A stretch of DNA of 64,000 bases from Chelonoidis abingdonii. Its lineage: Eukaryota; Chordata; Testudines; Testudinidae. Made by a program: the position numbers and the translations under genes. How positions within the stretch are numbered: the first letter of the stretch is position 1; every line of letters starts with the position of its first letter. Positions 1-18,420 of the stretch are shown piece by piece. Under the pieces are notes generated by a model. That model did not search any database. It was not told the origin of the DNA and saw only the letters and a program-made list of their open reading frames with translations. The stretch covers positions 49,394,705 through 49,458,704 of the forward strand of contig NC_133774.1 in NCBI RefSeq assembly GCF_003597395.2. The letters are read 5' to 3'.

Positions 1-7505
<7,505 letters not shown>

Positions 7506-7832
7506 CTACTACTTCTCATCAAGCCTGTATGTTTTAAGACACTAAGGAATCTCACCTCCATTTCCAAATATGTATTTGCTTCTCCTGTTCTGAAAACATC
7601 TTCTCATTTATCTGTTTCTCCAGATTCCTCAAAACCTGAAAAAAGTCATCTTCCTTCCTCACCAGCAAGCAGTCCATTGCCTTTTTTTCTCAAAGAGATC
7701 TACTCAAAGCCCCTGGATTTCTTCTTTTCCAATCTCACCTTTGTACTCTTCCATCCACTGAAACCCATTTACAAATTTTACTAACCTCTTACCTCTGGCC
7801 AGTTCTATTCTATCCTTGTTCTCTTTGACCTA

Positions 7833-7950
7833 GAGTGACCAGATAGCAAGTGTGAAAAATCAGGACGGGGTGGGGGATAATAGGCGCCTATATAAGACAA
7901 AGCTCCAAGTATCGGGACTGTCCCTATAAAATCAGGACATCTAGTCACCC
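7833..7950. mobile_element. 118-bp MITE with TA target duplication
   Basis: The element begins GAGTGACCAGATAGCAAG and ends ACATCTAGTCACCC. The two ends form an inverted repeat of about 12 bp with two mismatches. It is flanked by TA on both sides (7831-7832 and 7951-7952). The layout is that of a mariner-like or other TA-targeting MITE; there is no coding capacity. Confidence 0.7.
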
Positions 7951-8239
7951 TACTTTGATCTGATCTCTGCCGTTGTTACAGTCAACTCCTTCATCCTCCA
8001 CATATTCTCCTCAATGGCTTTCAGTGACTTTGAACTCTCCAGGCGGTGCCTATATTTTAGGTTTTTGTGCTAGCAATGGTTGGAGTCAGTGTTAAAAACA
8101 CTGGTGTTTGAGCTACACTACATCATCTAACCATGTGTAATAAATGCTACTGTGATCAAAGTGCAACCTGCCATTCCATGCTAGCACTGCCGCTAGTGGT
8201 ACTGTAGCAATGGGAGATTTTCACAAAAACCTCAGTGTA

Positions 8240-9220
8240 GATGAGGCTTCAAGTTCTTATCTCAATGACCCCTCTTTCAGTATTTCTTTGGGGAGAATTG
8301 CTTCTTCATTTAGAATCTCAACAAGCATATTTGACTACTCTTCTACACTCTCCATTTGGTTGGCCTCATTCACTCCAAACAATCTCAACTACTGTATTAT
8401 CTTTATACTCACCACTACTAAATCTACCTCTCTATCCTGACTTTTCACCCTCTTTCCATTTCTGCATCTCCATCAGCAGCTCAAATATCCCTTAGACATC
8501 TTATTGACACCTCAAATCTGAGGGTATCTTTCCTCCTCACCCTCCTCCTCTGGCTCACTTCTCTACCAATGTTGACAACATGCACCATCCTCCACAGCAC
8601 TCAGCTGAAGCCATTTTGACTTTTCTTTCTTTCCTCCTCTGTATTCAAGCCTTTACCAAATAGTGCACCTTCCCACTCTATAAATCCCACTAAAAATCTA
8701 TCCTATCTTAATTCTTCCTGTTAAAACCTTAACCATCTTCAACTCAGCTACACTAATTCCCCCTCTAGCCTACCTGCCTCTCATCACACCCACTACTTCA
8801 AACCATCCAAATTGCTGCTGTGAAGGTTATTTTCCTCTCATACTACTCTGACCCTTGTCTTCTCCACATCTCTCAATATCCATTACTAGCTTCCACACCA
8901 AATTCAAGGCACTATTTCTTCATCTAAAAATATTAATCCCCTTCCACAACCAATGTTCTGCCCAAGCTTCTCCAATATCTTTTATCTCTTTCACAAACTT
9001 CAAAGCTGCCTTTCATCATCACATTATTCTTCTAACACGCCTAGTTAACATTCACCAAGAGGCCACCCTATCCTCCAAAAGACTCACCTATTCTGTAAAT
9101 CCTTCAACTATGAAAACCACATCCCACCTTCTTTGCTGTTTATTACTTTTGGATTTTAAACTCTTCAGAGATGTTTACCCCTGTTTAAGGCTATGTAGTT
9201 AGAACCAGAATTTCATTGAA
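8240..9220. other. Pyrimidine-rich intron stretch, possibly an old LINE
   Basis: For about 1 kb the plus strand is strongly enriched in C and T, with many TCCTCC and CTTCC runs. Open frames in several phases are by-products of this bias. Around 8880-8930 the plus strand faintly resembles the C-terminal part of L2-type LINE proteins, but it is too decayed to assign. Confidence 0.3.
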
Positions 9221-10329
9221 CCTTAGGGTTGTTATTGTGACAAGTACTACTGGAGTTTGTGGGTTATTTTTCCATGACATGAAATCAATTTTAAATGTCT
9301 ACGATGAATTTTTTAAAAATATTTGATACCTTAAAGTTAATCAGTACTTAGATTCTAAGATCACTAAGCCACAGAACATCTTTTCATTATGTGACTTTGA
9401 GGATTGTGGATTGGGGCCTCTACGCATTTGCATAACACAAACAATTAATAAAACCCACCCACATTAAAAGAAATTAGAAGCAGCAACTCTCCCCCTTCAG
9501 GGAAGTGATATGCCTTCTTCTCAACCCATATCTCCTCAGACACCAAAAATGCTGCAGTCACTCAACAGACAGGCATAAACCAGTCTGCAAAAATGCTTAA
9601 CTGCAGGCTGAAGAGGTGAGGGCCTCAGCAGCTGGCACTCTTCTTCTGTCCAAGTGCATCTCCTTAATCACAGGGCTGGGTTCTAGCACTAAAATATTTT
9701 TCTTCATCCTCCTGCATAGACGGAGGACTTTGCAGCATTTTTGTGTGAGTTAAGAATTGTTAATTATGCATGAACTTTGCCTGTATTTATATATACAAGA
9801 ATTCTTTGAGGGGTCAGCAAACATGGACAAGGAGCCTGTCCCTTCCTCTAGCTTCTCTCTTCCATTTCCCTTCAACTTAGCCCATGCTGGCCTTTATAAT
9901 CATTCAGAGTGTGATCCACAAAGGAATCTAGGCATTCCAGTGCTGAGCATCATGACATCTAATATTCAGGTGCCTAGAAAATCACAGGAACATCACTGAG
10001 ATCCAAAAAGCCACTCTAGGCACATAGGCTCCCTATACAGTGAAAGCGGAGAGAGAGAGGTCTTAGAATACAATCCAAAAAAGCCTGAGGCAAGGCAAAG
10101 AACCACCTAAGTTAGCCAATAGCCAGAGGGGTGCTGTGCCCCAACCCTCTCTCACAGATAAGTGTCTAAGTCTGGGCTGTAGAGAGAAGCCTATCTCTTT
10201 TTAGCAATCTACCCAGAGGCATATCTTTGCTGGAGTCAGGTGTGGTGTTTCTTGCAGGAATGAGTTAGATGCCTGACTCACACTATGCAAAAGAGCCAGA
10301 GGAGGTGATGGTGCCTATCCTCACCCCCC

Positions 10330-10600
10330 ACCTTCAGCATGTAGCATTTTGGCTAGTGGTTAAATATTTGCAGGTGATGCAGATTCAATTCCCCCTCTCT
10401 GCTAATGAGGGAGAAACAATTTGAACAAGTGTCTTCCTACCTCTCAGGAGTACTCTAACCACTGAGCTGTGAGCTTTCCAAGATAGTGCTCCTTCAGTCC
10501 CTCCTGTTGAAGCTGTTCCACTGTGGATAAATAATGAAAGAGTGCTTAGAGCAAGCCAGGGTCTCCCACCTCTGAGGAGGGTGCCCTAACCACTGGACTA
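10330..10600. repeat. tRNA-like SINE-derived region
   Basis: On the plus strand TTTTGGCTAGTGGTTAA (from about 10350) resembles an RNA polymerase III A box, and GATTCAATTCC (from about 10382) a B box. On the minus strand CTCAGTGGTTAGAGT (about 10450-10465) and CCAGTGGTTAGGGC (about 10580-10600) are further A-box-like motifs. The arrangement suggests tRNA-derived repeats in both orientations. No intact tRNA cloverleaf can be drawn. Confidence 0.4.
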
Positions 10601-12429
10601 GAGTCATTTGCTCTTTGGTGCAATTGTTTATATATTTATCCAAATGGGACAGCTTCAACAGGAATAAGGGAACCTACTGGATTGGGTATCCATTATTTGA
10701 TGCTTGCAATCTGGCTAATTATGTCTCAGATTGCATTTTCTGGTTAAGAGTACTTCTTCCCAATTCCCTTCTAGGTTTTGGGGAGGCTACCACGGGATTT
10801 ATTTGTTTGTATTAGTTGACTTGCATTTTTAATATATGGCAAAGGCATCTAGAATCTCTTTATTTTGCACAGGTGCTCTTTAATGTCTTGTATAAATTTA
10901 AATAATTGATACTTTATTTTTGTAGATTATTGCATTTGGTCACTGCTTTATAGACTGAGTAGCAGAACTGTTCCCCATTATTTCAAGAAAATCAAGCTTC
11001 TGCAATAATCCATTAAATAAACTTTTAGTTCTGGAAAACTACAGGTATGAAACTAGTTTAAATCAAATAAATGTAATGATTCTGTAGAGACTATTAATGA
11101 GATTTGAGAAATTTGTAGAGATTTTTTGCAGTTCTGGTTTTCAGAAGGTAGGATTTAAAATCCTCCATTTGTTGGCATAATTGTTTGTCAGGAAGCCTTC
11201 ACTGAGTTGAGAATAATAAAGTTAGCTATGGGTAAACACAGCAGGCAGGAAGGTGATAGAAATCTAAGGTTTCTATTTTTCAACACCATCTAAAAATGTA
11301 GTAGAAACCAAGAAAACTCAAACTTCAAATTTATAGTAAACATTAGTGTAGCTTCTTATTTTTAAAATCATGTCTTGCTAATTTCAAGCTACAAATCAGT
11401 GTAACTATGCAAATTTCTTAAAGCAAATTAATAACATAATTCAATATCTTGACACCATCTAAAATGTCAATTATTTTTAAATGAAGACAAAACAAGTAGC
11501 ATATTTTAATGAATGCTGCTGCATTCAGCCATGTTAGAGCTCCGTCAGCTAACAATGCCATGACAAGATGTCTTTAGGTTAGGAACAGGAGCCCATCACT
11601 GGCTGATGCAATCACTTTTATGCAGAGTTGGCAATGAGGCACCTTGTATTTATCATCAATAATTAATTGTACAACAGTAGCAAATACTAGATATTTTGCA
11701 TAATTTATTTTCCCAAATAAATAATTTCATTTTTTTTTTCCTAACAGATTTTAGTGAGATCACTTACATTTGATAACACAAACACCTGTTTAGGCTGTGC
11801 TCTTAAGTGTCTGAAATAGCATCTGAAGTGAAATTTGTTTTGGAAAAATCTTCCATTAATGTCATTTTACTTGCTCAGAACAGTAGAAGTGCTTTAAAGT
11901 ATTGATGGGGAATGAGGTTCAGGAATGTTGCTAGCCTTGATTACTTTAGAGAACAGAGGTGAAATCCTGACTGTTAAAGTGAGTAAAAATTTTGCCATTG
12001 ATTTCAGTGGTGCAAGGATTCCACCCCAGCAGCCTTGAGATCACAATATTCTGTAACATTTTTACTATTTAATAGAAAAATAATAGCATCAAATTATTCT
12101 GGCCACTTCAAACTTTGTTTGTTACCATTAAGATGTTCCTATGTTTATTTTGAATTTTTAATTACAAATACATCTTGCTTGTTATAAGGGAAACCATTCA
12201 ACTATTGCAAACATTTGATAGAATGGCATAATAAGCATATTGATTTATAATGTAGTATAGACACTCACATGAACAGAAAGGTGGAAACTATGAGAAGATG
12301 AACAAAAGAAAAAATAGCAGTAAAAATGTAAAGAAATGTTCTGGCAGCAAGTAGAATAATGCATTAATGGTGAGGCATGTTTTCCTTTTACAAAAGCTGT
12401 GTTGACTCTTCCCCAGCAAAATTCTACAA

Positions 12430-13480
12430 TAGTTTCAACCAATTTGCCTGGTCCTGAAGTTAGGCTTACCAGTTTGTGATTGCCAGGACTGCCTCTGGGA
12501 ACACCCCCCCCCCCCTTTTTTTTTTTTTAAATCGGAGTTACATTAGCTATCCTCCAGTCATCTGGTACAGAGGCTGATTTAAGTGATAGATACCATACCA
12601 CAGTTAGTATTTCTGCAATTTCATATTTGAGTTCCTTCAGAACTCTTGTGTGAATACCATCTGATTCTGGTGACTTATTATTAATCAATTTGTTTCAAAA
12701 CTTCCTCTATTGATACTTCAATCTGGGACAGTTCCTCAGATCTGACATTTAAAAAGAATAGTTCATGTGGTGGGAATCTCCTCCACATCTTCTGAAGAAA
12801 AGATCAATACAAAGAATACATTTTGCTTCTCTGCAACAGCCTTTTCTTCCTTGAGTGCTCCTTTAGCATCTCAGTCAAGTCATCCCTGCCTGTTTGGCAA
12901 GCTTCCTGCTTCTGAAATACTTAAATTTGGTGTTCATTTTTGTGTCTTATGATAGTTGCTCTTCAAATTCTTTTTTGGCCTGTTTAACTATACTTTTATA
13001 CTTGGCTTGCCATGAGTTTGTTCCCTTCTATTTTTCTCAGTAGGATTTGACTTCTAATTTTTATAAGTTGCCTTTTTGCCTCTAACCATCTCTTTTACTT
13101 ATATACCCATGGTGGCATTTTTTGGTTCTCTATTTTTTTTTTTTCCATTCTGGGGCCTCAATTAATTAATTAATTTGAGCCTCTATTATGGTGTTTTCAA
13201 TAAGTTTCCAAATAGCTGGCAGGCATTTCTGTCTTGTGACTTTTTTCCTTTTATTTTCCATTTAACTAGCCTTCTCATTTCTGTGTAGCTCCTCTTTTGA
13301 AAATTAAACTCTACTGTAGTGTTTCTTTGGTATCCCCTCTCTTCCCTATAAATGTTAAATTTAATTACATTATGGTCACTATTACTGACTGGTTTAGCTA
13401 CATTCACCTCTTTTTTTTTTTTTTTAAGAGCCATCCTGGAGCCTGCATATAAGATGGACATGCTGTATTTGATAGTTTCT
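12430..13480 (-). mobile_element. Old CR1/L3-type LINE fragment
   Basis: The plus strand carries the reverse complement of CR1 ORF2-like sequence, recognised by phrases such as GCTATCCTCCAGTCATCTGG near 12548 and TGGTGACTTATTATTAATCA near 12669. It has many stops and frameshifts and is a decayed copy. A C12/T13 homopolymer pair interrupts it at 12504-12528. Confidence 0.65.
12504..12528. repeat. C12-T13 homopolymer pair
   Basis: Twelve C are followed directly by thirteen T, inside a CR1 remnant. This is a slippage-prone tract and a place where read errors in length are likely. Confidence 0.9.
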
Positions 13481-14821
13481 GAGTGGAAAGCCTCCTACCT
13501 TTCAGGAATGATGTAAACAGTACAGATGTAACACCAACTAATTCTGCCATAGGTTCATGCTCTTTCAAAAATGCAACTGAAGCCAACTGTCCCAAAGGAT
13601 TAAAAGTGCTAGGCATCTGTTGTGGCATTCCAAGGATGTAATTTTCTATTAATCTCATTGTTCTGACATTCTGCAACATGATCTGGTTATCTTTAGAACT
13701 GTCATACCCTGAGGCTTGTGAGATTACTCAGTGTATCTCTTGCTATTTGACTTGGAAGGAACTAATTTTATTATGAGAATGCCTGTTGTACAACTCAATG
13801 AGTTGCAGTGACAATTTCCCAAGGAAATCCTGTCCAGGCCTTAGCTAAAAAGATGGTTGACACAGTATGGATGTCTTCAGCATGGGGCCCCACAGCCAGT
13901 AAAAAGAAAAAAAAAAAAGTTATCATCGAGTTTTAGGAGCAGCCCATCAATTTTAACTATGCAAAAATTCCTTGGAGCCTGCCAGACCCCCTAAACAGGC
14001 ACAATGCAGAGATATGTTAATTTGATGTGTTGGGAATTAATACAGATGCAGGGGTGGAGATTCCTCACAGTGCCACCACCTCAGTGTACAAAGGTGTTAT
14101 TTACCTTACTGCAGAAACCTATAGCCGGGAAAGCTGGTGCCGCCCAACGGCTCCACCTCAGCTCCGTGGGCACTGCATTTCTGGATCCCATGATGCGCTC
14201 CCGTGAAAAGGTCCCTCGGGGTAAGCAATGGGAACCTGGCCGGGGGCGGAGTCAAACAGGGGCTCGCTGCACAGACAGCAGGGGTGATGCCTGAATCCCC
14301 CTGGGCACAGGTGCGTATTTCCCCATTTCTACACCCTCACCCCCCAAACACAACAAACGGCGTGAAGGTGCCTGGGTTCGGGAGCTGGCCCGAGCTCTCG
14401 CCGCGCAGGCAGGGGCCGGTGCGTCCGCGGCACTTTATGGCCTCTAGCCCCTGCCCCGCAGCCCGGGACACCTCTCTCCGCCCGGCTACTTAAAACGATC
14501 GCGCCCCAAGGGCTCCAGCTGTGACCTTCTTTGCGGTGCTGCCCAGGGCACGGCTGCGCGCCGGAGGAGCGAGCAGCTGCCAGCGACATCCCTCCGGCAG
14601 TGGCCACCGGCGCTTCCCCCCATTGTCCAGCCGCCCCAGATTCGTGGGAGGGCGGGACACTAGCAAGGACAGGACCCACTCACCCCAGCCGCTCTTTCTG
14701 CACCTTTAAATCAGGCCTAGGCGGTCCCGGTCCCCCGGTGCGGAAGGGCCAGTGTCGTAAAAAGGCCAGTCCTCACCCCGCCTGATGGAAATTCTGACCC
14801 TTCTCTCCGGGCCCCACTCAC

Positions 14822-14965
14822 CGCTGGACGTGCCTGATGGAGCTCGCGCTTGCAGCTGCTGCCGTCCTCTCGCCTCGCGCGCGCAGCGCCGCAGCAGACT
14901 GAGAGAGCCGCGCACACAACGACAAGGACAACCCCAGCGGGCGACACCCGGGCCGCCGCCATCGC
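14822..14965 (-). other. HMGCR: HMGCR exon 1 (5' UTR), start approximate
   Basis: A strong donor, CCAGCG|GTGAGTGGGG, lies on the minus strand with its last exon base at 14822, inside the CpG island. This matches the untranslated first exon of HMGCR, which splices to exon 2 just before the ATG. The upstream limit is a guess: transcription should begin just downstream of the promoter motifs at 14976-15145. Confidence 0.7.
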
Positions 14966-14975
14966 CCGATCGCAC

Positions 14976-15145
14976 AACCAATGACGAGCGCCCGACACGT
15001 CGTGTCACTCGCCCGTTGCCTTAGTAACCAGCCAGGGAAGCCGCACAGCGCGAGACGGATCAGGAGGGGAGAACGCGCCATCTCACCACAGGCCGACGGC
15101 CAATGGGCCGTTGTGCTGCCCCTGAAGTACTTTCTCATTGGTCGT
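14976..15145 (-). promoter_or_regulatory. HMGCR: HMGCR promoter: CCAAT boxes, SRE-like site, palindrome
   Basis: Three CCAAT boxes are visible: AACCAATGAC at 14976, GGCCAATGGGCC near 15109, and the reverse complement TCATTGGTCG near 15135. A sequence resembling a sterol regulatory element, TCTCACCACA, is at 15081-15090, next to GCGCGTTCTCCCC on the minus strand. The palindrome GACACGTCGTGTC is at 14994-15006. NF-Y next to SREBP sites is the known logic of sterol-regulated promoters. The order and spacing recall the mammalian HMGCR promoter, a comparison made from memory. No TATA box is seen. Confidence 0.6.
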
Positions 15146-15659
15146 CAGACTGAGGTTTATTTGCATATGGCCATCTAGTGAGCAACTGCGACTGGCTGTC
15201 CAGAGCTGTAGAGCTTCTACCGTGGTGCAGGGAGGCGGGGCTATCTCCGCCCTGCTGCGGGGAGAGCGGGGCGCTTTGGCCGTTCGTTCCCACCTGGGTC
15301 CCGCTTCCCCTGGTATGAATAACGGCCCCCCGCGCGCACCTGCCCGGGCACCGCTGCTCCGTGCAAGGCTGAGCAGCGCCGCCGTGCTGGGAGCGTGGTG
15401 CCACCCCGAGCCAGGCTTGGGCCCCGCCCGCGCGCCGCTCTGCCGTAGCGGTCTGGCCTGGCCTGGCCTCGCCTCCTCATGGCGTGTAACGGGCTGTCAG
15501 GGCAAACTCCAGCAGGGCCCCTCAGGCCGCCGGTCCCGAGGTGACCTGCTCATGGGGTTCTGCTTCGCGGGGTCCTACCAGTCGCCTCGCGGTCCCGCGC
15601 CCCTCGAGCATCAGGCTTGGCCTGGCATAGCGGGCGTCTGCTGCACGAGATAATGCCCG

Positions 15660-16335
15660 ATTCCTTCACTGAGCTGTGCGCTCTCCTCGCTGCTCTCCCC
15701 CAGGGGAGCCAGTGCAGGCTATCTGTATGTTCTGCTGCCTCTGGCTTGTTCCAATTTTGCTTACCCCCTTTGAGACAGGAGCTTAAATGTTGCCGTTCTG
15801 GATTACCCCAGTGGTCCGTCCAGTACAGTGTGCTGCCCCTGATAGCATCAGCTGCTAGATGGTTAAGGGCAAGATGCAAGAAACTCCATAATGGACAATT
15901 ATGGAATAATCTCCCTAAATAAAAGGTTTTGTCTGGCCTTGGTAGTGTTTGGTGTATGCATTGAAGTATATAATAAATGTTTTTTGAAAATCCTATCTGA
16001 TATAACTGGATGCTCCCAGTACTCATATAACTGTCTTATCTCTTTTTAGAATCATACTAAAATCATGCCCTCTATGATATCTTGTGGCAATCAATTGAAC
16101 AGGTTAACTGTGTTGTATAAAAAGTATTTTATCAGTTTTACATTTGTTGCCTTTCATGATCTTGCACTAAGAGGGCAAACAGGAATGTCAGATAAATCTG
16201 AACTTTCCCATTCTTGCATATTTCTGTCATGTCTTTTTGGATTTGTCTGCTCCATGAATTAAACAGTCCTATTGTTTTCAGTCTCTTGTCAGACAGAAAT
16301 CACCCATCTCTGAACCCCACTTCTGTTTTTGTTAC
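15660..16335 (-). mobile_element. Old CR1/L3 LINE 3' region
   Basis: The plus strand shows the reverse complement of a CR1-group 3' region. Marker stretches are TGGTTAAGGGCAAGATGCAA near 15860, ATCCTATCTGATATAACTGG near 15990 and ATATCTTGTGGCAATCAATT near 16077. It abuts the CpG island directly and carries no intact frame. Confidence 0.6.
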
Positions 16336-16339
16336 ATGT

Positions 16340-18420
16340 GTTTTGATATACGATGTTTCCTAAGGATGTCCATTGCTGCCTCATTCATTACAGCATTGAA
16401 ATTGTTGGTAATTGTTTCTACATATTCCTCTAGAGCAAGCAGCAGTGCAAATTTTCCGCTGATCATTGCTTGGAGTTGCTCTGCAATGTTTCGGTCTCTG
16501 AGTCTTTCTAAGTCAAACTTCTGGTGAACTTTGGCATGATTTTCCTTAGCTGCAGCTGAAAATTTAGCATCAGAAGGTGGTGATCACTTCCAATATCAGC
16601 ACCAGGAAGCTCCTTGTTTTAGCTCTGTTAATCTCAGAACTAAATCGGTTTTGCACCATGATGTAGTCAATCTGGATGTGACATAGACCATTAGGTGTGT
16701 GCCATGTTGATCATCTAGATGCTTTATGTGCTCCTAATGTGTTTGCAAGAACCAGATTGTTATAGCTGGCAAACTCCAAAAGTCTCAATCCTCTCTCATT
16801 GGTTATCGCATTACGGAAGGGTCACAATAATCTTTCCAATCTGCCTGTGCTTTAGTACCCACTTTAGCATTCCAATCTCCTTGTACAATCAGGAGATCTT
16901 TCTTGTATACCTTATTGATGATGTCTTGGAGCTAATTGTAAAAATCTTCAATTTGCTTGTCATAGTCTGTTGTAGGGGTGTAGACTTGTACCACTGTGAT
17001 ATTAAATGGTACTGCCTTTAAATGGATGGAAATAACCCTGCTGGAGATTGGGCGGCATCCTAATACTGAATTCTTGATATCTTTATGCACAAGAAATCCT
17101 ACGCCATTGACATGTTTGTCCTCTCCATTGTAATAGAGTACACTGACTTCCTTTAGTACCTCTCCAAAGTTCTTCCATCTGACCTCAGAGATTCCTAGGA
17201 GGTACCAGGTGTATTGTTTCATTTTGTACGTGAGTTCTTTGAACCTCCCTATTTGTCTCAATGTCCTTACGTTCCGTGTGTCTGTGGTAATGTTATCTCT
17301 TCCATGGATCCTCTTTGTTGGAGCTACACCAGTAGTATACTTGTCGCATCTGCCCTGGTGGGAGACAGATGGCACCATCATTATTAACCTGGGCTGTCAT
17401 AAACAGATAGCTAAGGGTTAATGTTTCTTTCACCTGTAAAGGGTTAACAAAGGGAACCAGACACCTGACCAGAGGACCAATCAGGAAACCGGATTTTTCA
17501 AAGCTCAGGGAGGGAATGTTTGGGTCTGCGGTCTTTTGTCTGTCTCTGGCTATGAGAGGGATCTTTCTATCTTCAAGCTTCTAATCTTCAGTTTCCAAGT
17601 TGTGAGTACAAAGGTAGAAAACATAGGCTTTTATTGGGTTTTTTTTGTATTTACATGTGTGTAGTTGCTGGAATGTTTAATGTATTTCTTTTTGAATAAG
17701 GTTTGTTATTCATTTTTCTTTAAGCAATTGACCCTGTATTGTCAACATGATACAGAGACATGTTTAATGTGTTTTTTCTTTCTTTTATATATAAGCTTCT
17801 TTTTAAGACCGTTTGAGTTTTCTCTGGGTAGGCTAGAACGAAGGGAAGGGAAATTCTCTTTGTGTTAGATCTACGGATGGGTGGACGAACAGTCTTTTTC
17901 AGGGAGAAGGAGGGGGGAGGGGAGAGATACTTAATCTCTCGGTGCTTGTGTTTCAAGGACTTGAAGTTGTATCTTCCAGGGGAAGCCTGGGAGGGGGTAA
18001 AGAGGAGACAAGGGGAGGAGGTTATTTCCCTTTGCGGTAAGACTCAGGGCTTCTGAGTCTTGGGGTCCCCCAGAGAAGGTTTTGGGAGGCCAGAGAGGGA
18101 GCCAAGCCCTGGAATCCTTGGCTGGTAATTAAGCTTAGAGGGTGCATGCTAGCTTCTCAGTTTATGAACGCTAAGGTTCAAATCTGAGTAGGAAGCTACG
18201 ACGTGGGCTGCGATCAATCCGGTACGGAAATCGTTGACTTGCTCATATGGTTCATCTTGGGCAAATGTCTAACCTGGCAGAGCCCATCCATCTCCAGGCA
18301 GCCCCCTTTTAGTTGCCTCTTACAACTTGCAGGAGGAGCAGTGAGCCTATTCTTTCCCCGGACCCACAGGGGAGAGATGGGAAACCGTAAAAAGACAAAA
18401 CCATAGGTCACAAAGGAAGC
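16340..18420 (-). mobile_element. RTE-type LINE, 5' (endonuclease) half, inverted
   Basis: The minus-strand frame at 17381-16932 encodes an apurinic-type endonuclease of the RTE class: LGISEVRW, NGVGFLVHKDIKNSVLGC and VVQVYTPTTDYDKQIEDFY. Further endonuclease-domain sequence continues with stops down to about 16340, and leader sequence lies at 18204-18420. The block is split by a solo LTR at 17395-18203. The matching reverse transcriptase follows on the opposite strand from about 18421, so the 5' half is inverted relative to the 3' half. Confidence 0.7.
17395..18203 (+). mobile_element. Solo LTR, family A copy 1 (TSD TGGGC)
   Basis: The insert runs from TGTCATAAACAGATAGCTAA to GCTACGACG and is flanked by TGGGC on both sides (17390-17394 and 18204-18208). 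The same sequence recurs at 40910-41879 and 58456-59371, each with its own 5-bp duplication. TG…CA-type ends and 5-bp target duplications fit an LTR; here the terminal CA has become CG. There is no internal region, so it is a solo LTR. Orientation follows the TATAAAGGG of copy 2. Confidence 0.8.

Larger units (their letters stand above)
14390..15660. promoter_or_regulatory. HMGCR: CpG island spanning the HMGCR promoter and exon 1
   Basis: GC content and CpG density rise sharply compared with the AT-rich flanks. HMGCR exon 1 and its promoter sit inside. The part at 15180-15660, upstream of HMGCR, is GC-rich too (GGAGGCGGGGC, GCCCCGCCCGCGCGCC), so a divergent transcript is possible. The long overlapping open frames here come from the lack of AT-rich stop codons and are not convincing genes. 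Confidence 0.85.

Noticed and set aside
8040..8240. Possible Harbinger-like MITE ending CTCAGTGTAGATGAGGCTT
   Set aside because: Only the right end resembles the family; no left end or target duplication could be placed.
10350..10600. Functional tRNA gene
   Set aside because: A- and B-box-like motifs exist in both orientations, but no acceptor stem or anticodon arm can be formed.
14004..15653. Several long overlapping ORFs on both strands
   Set aside because: They lie in a CpG island where stop codons are rare. None has a domain, and HMGCR exon 1 and the promoter explain the region.
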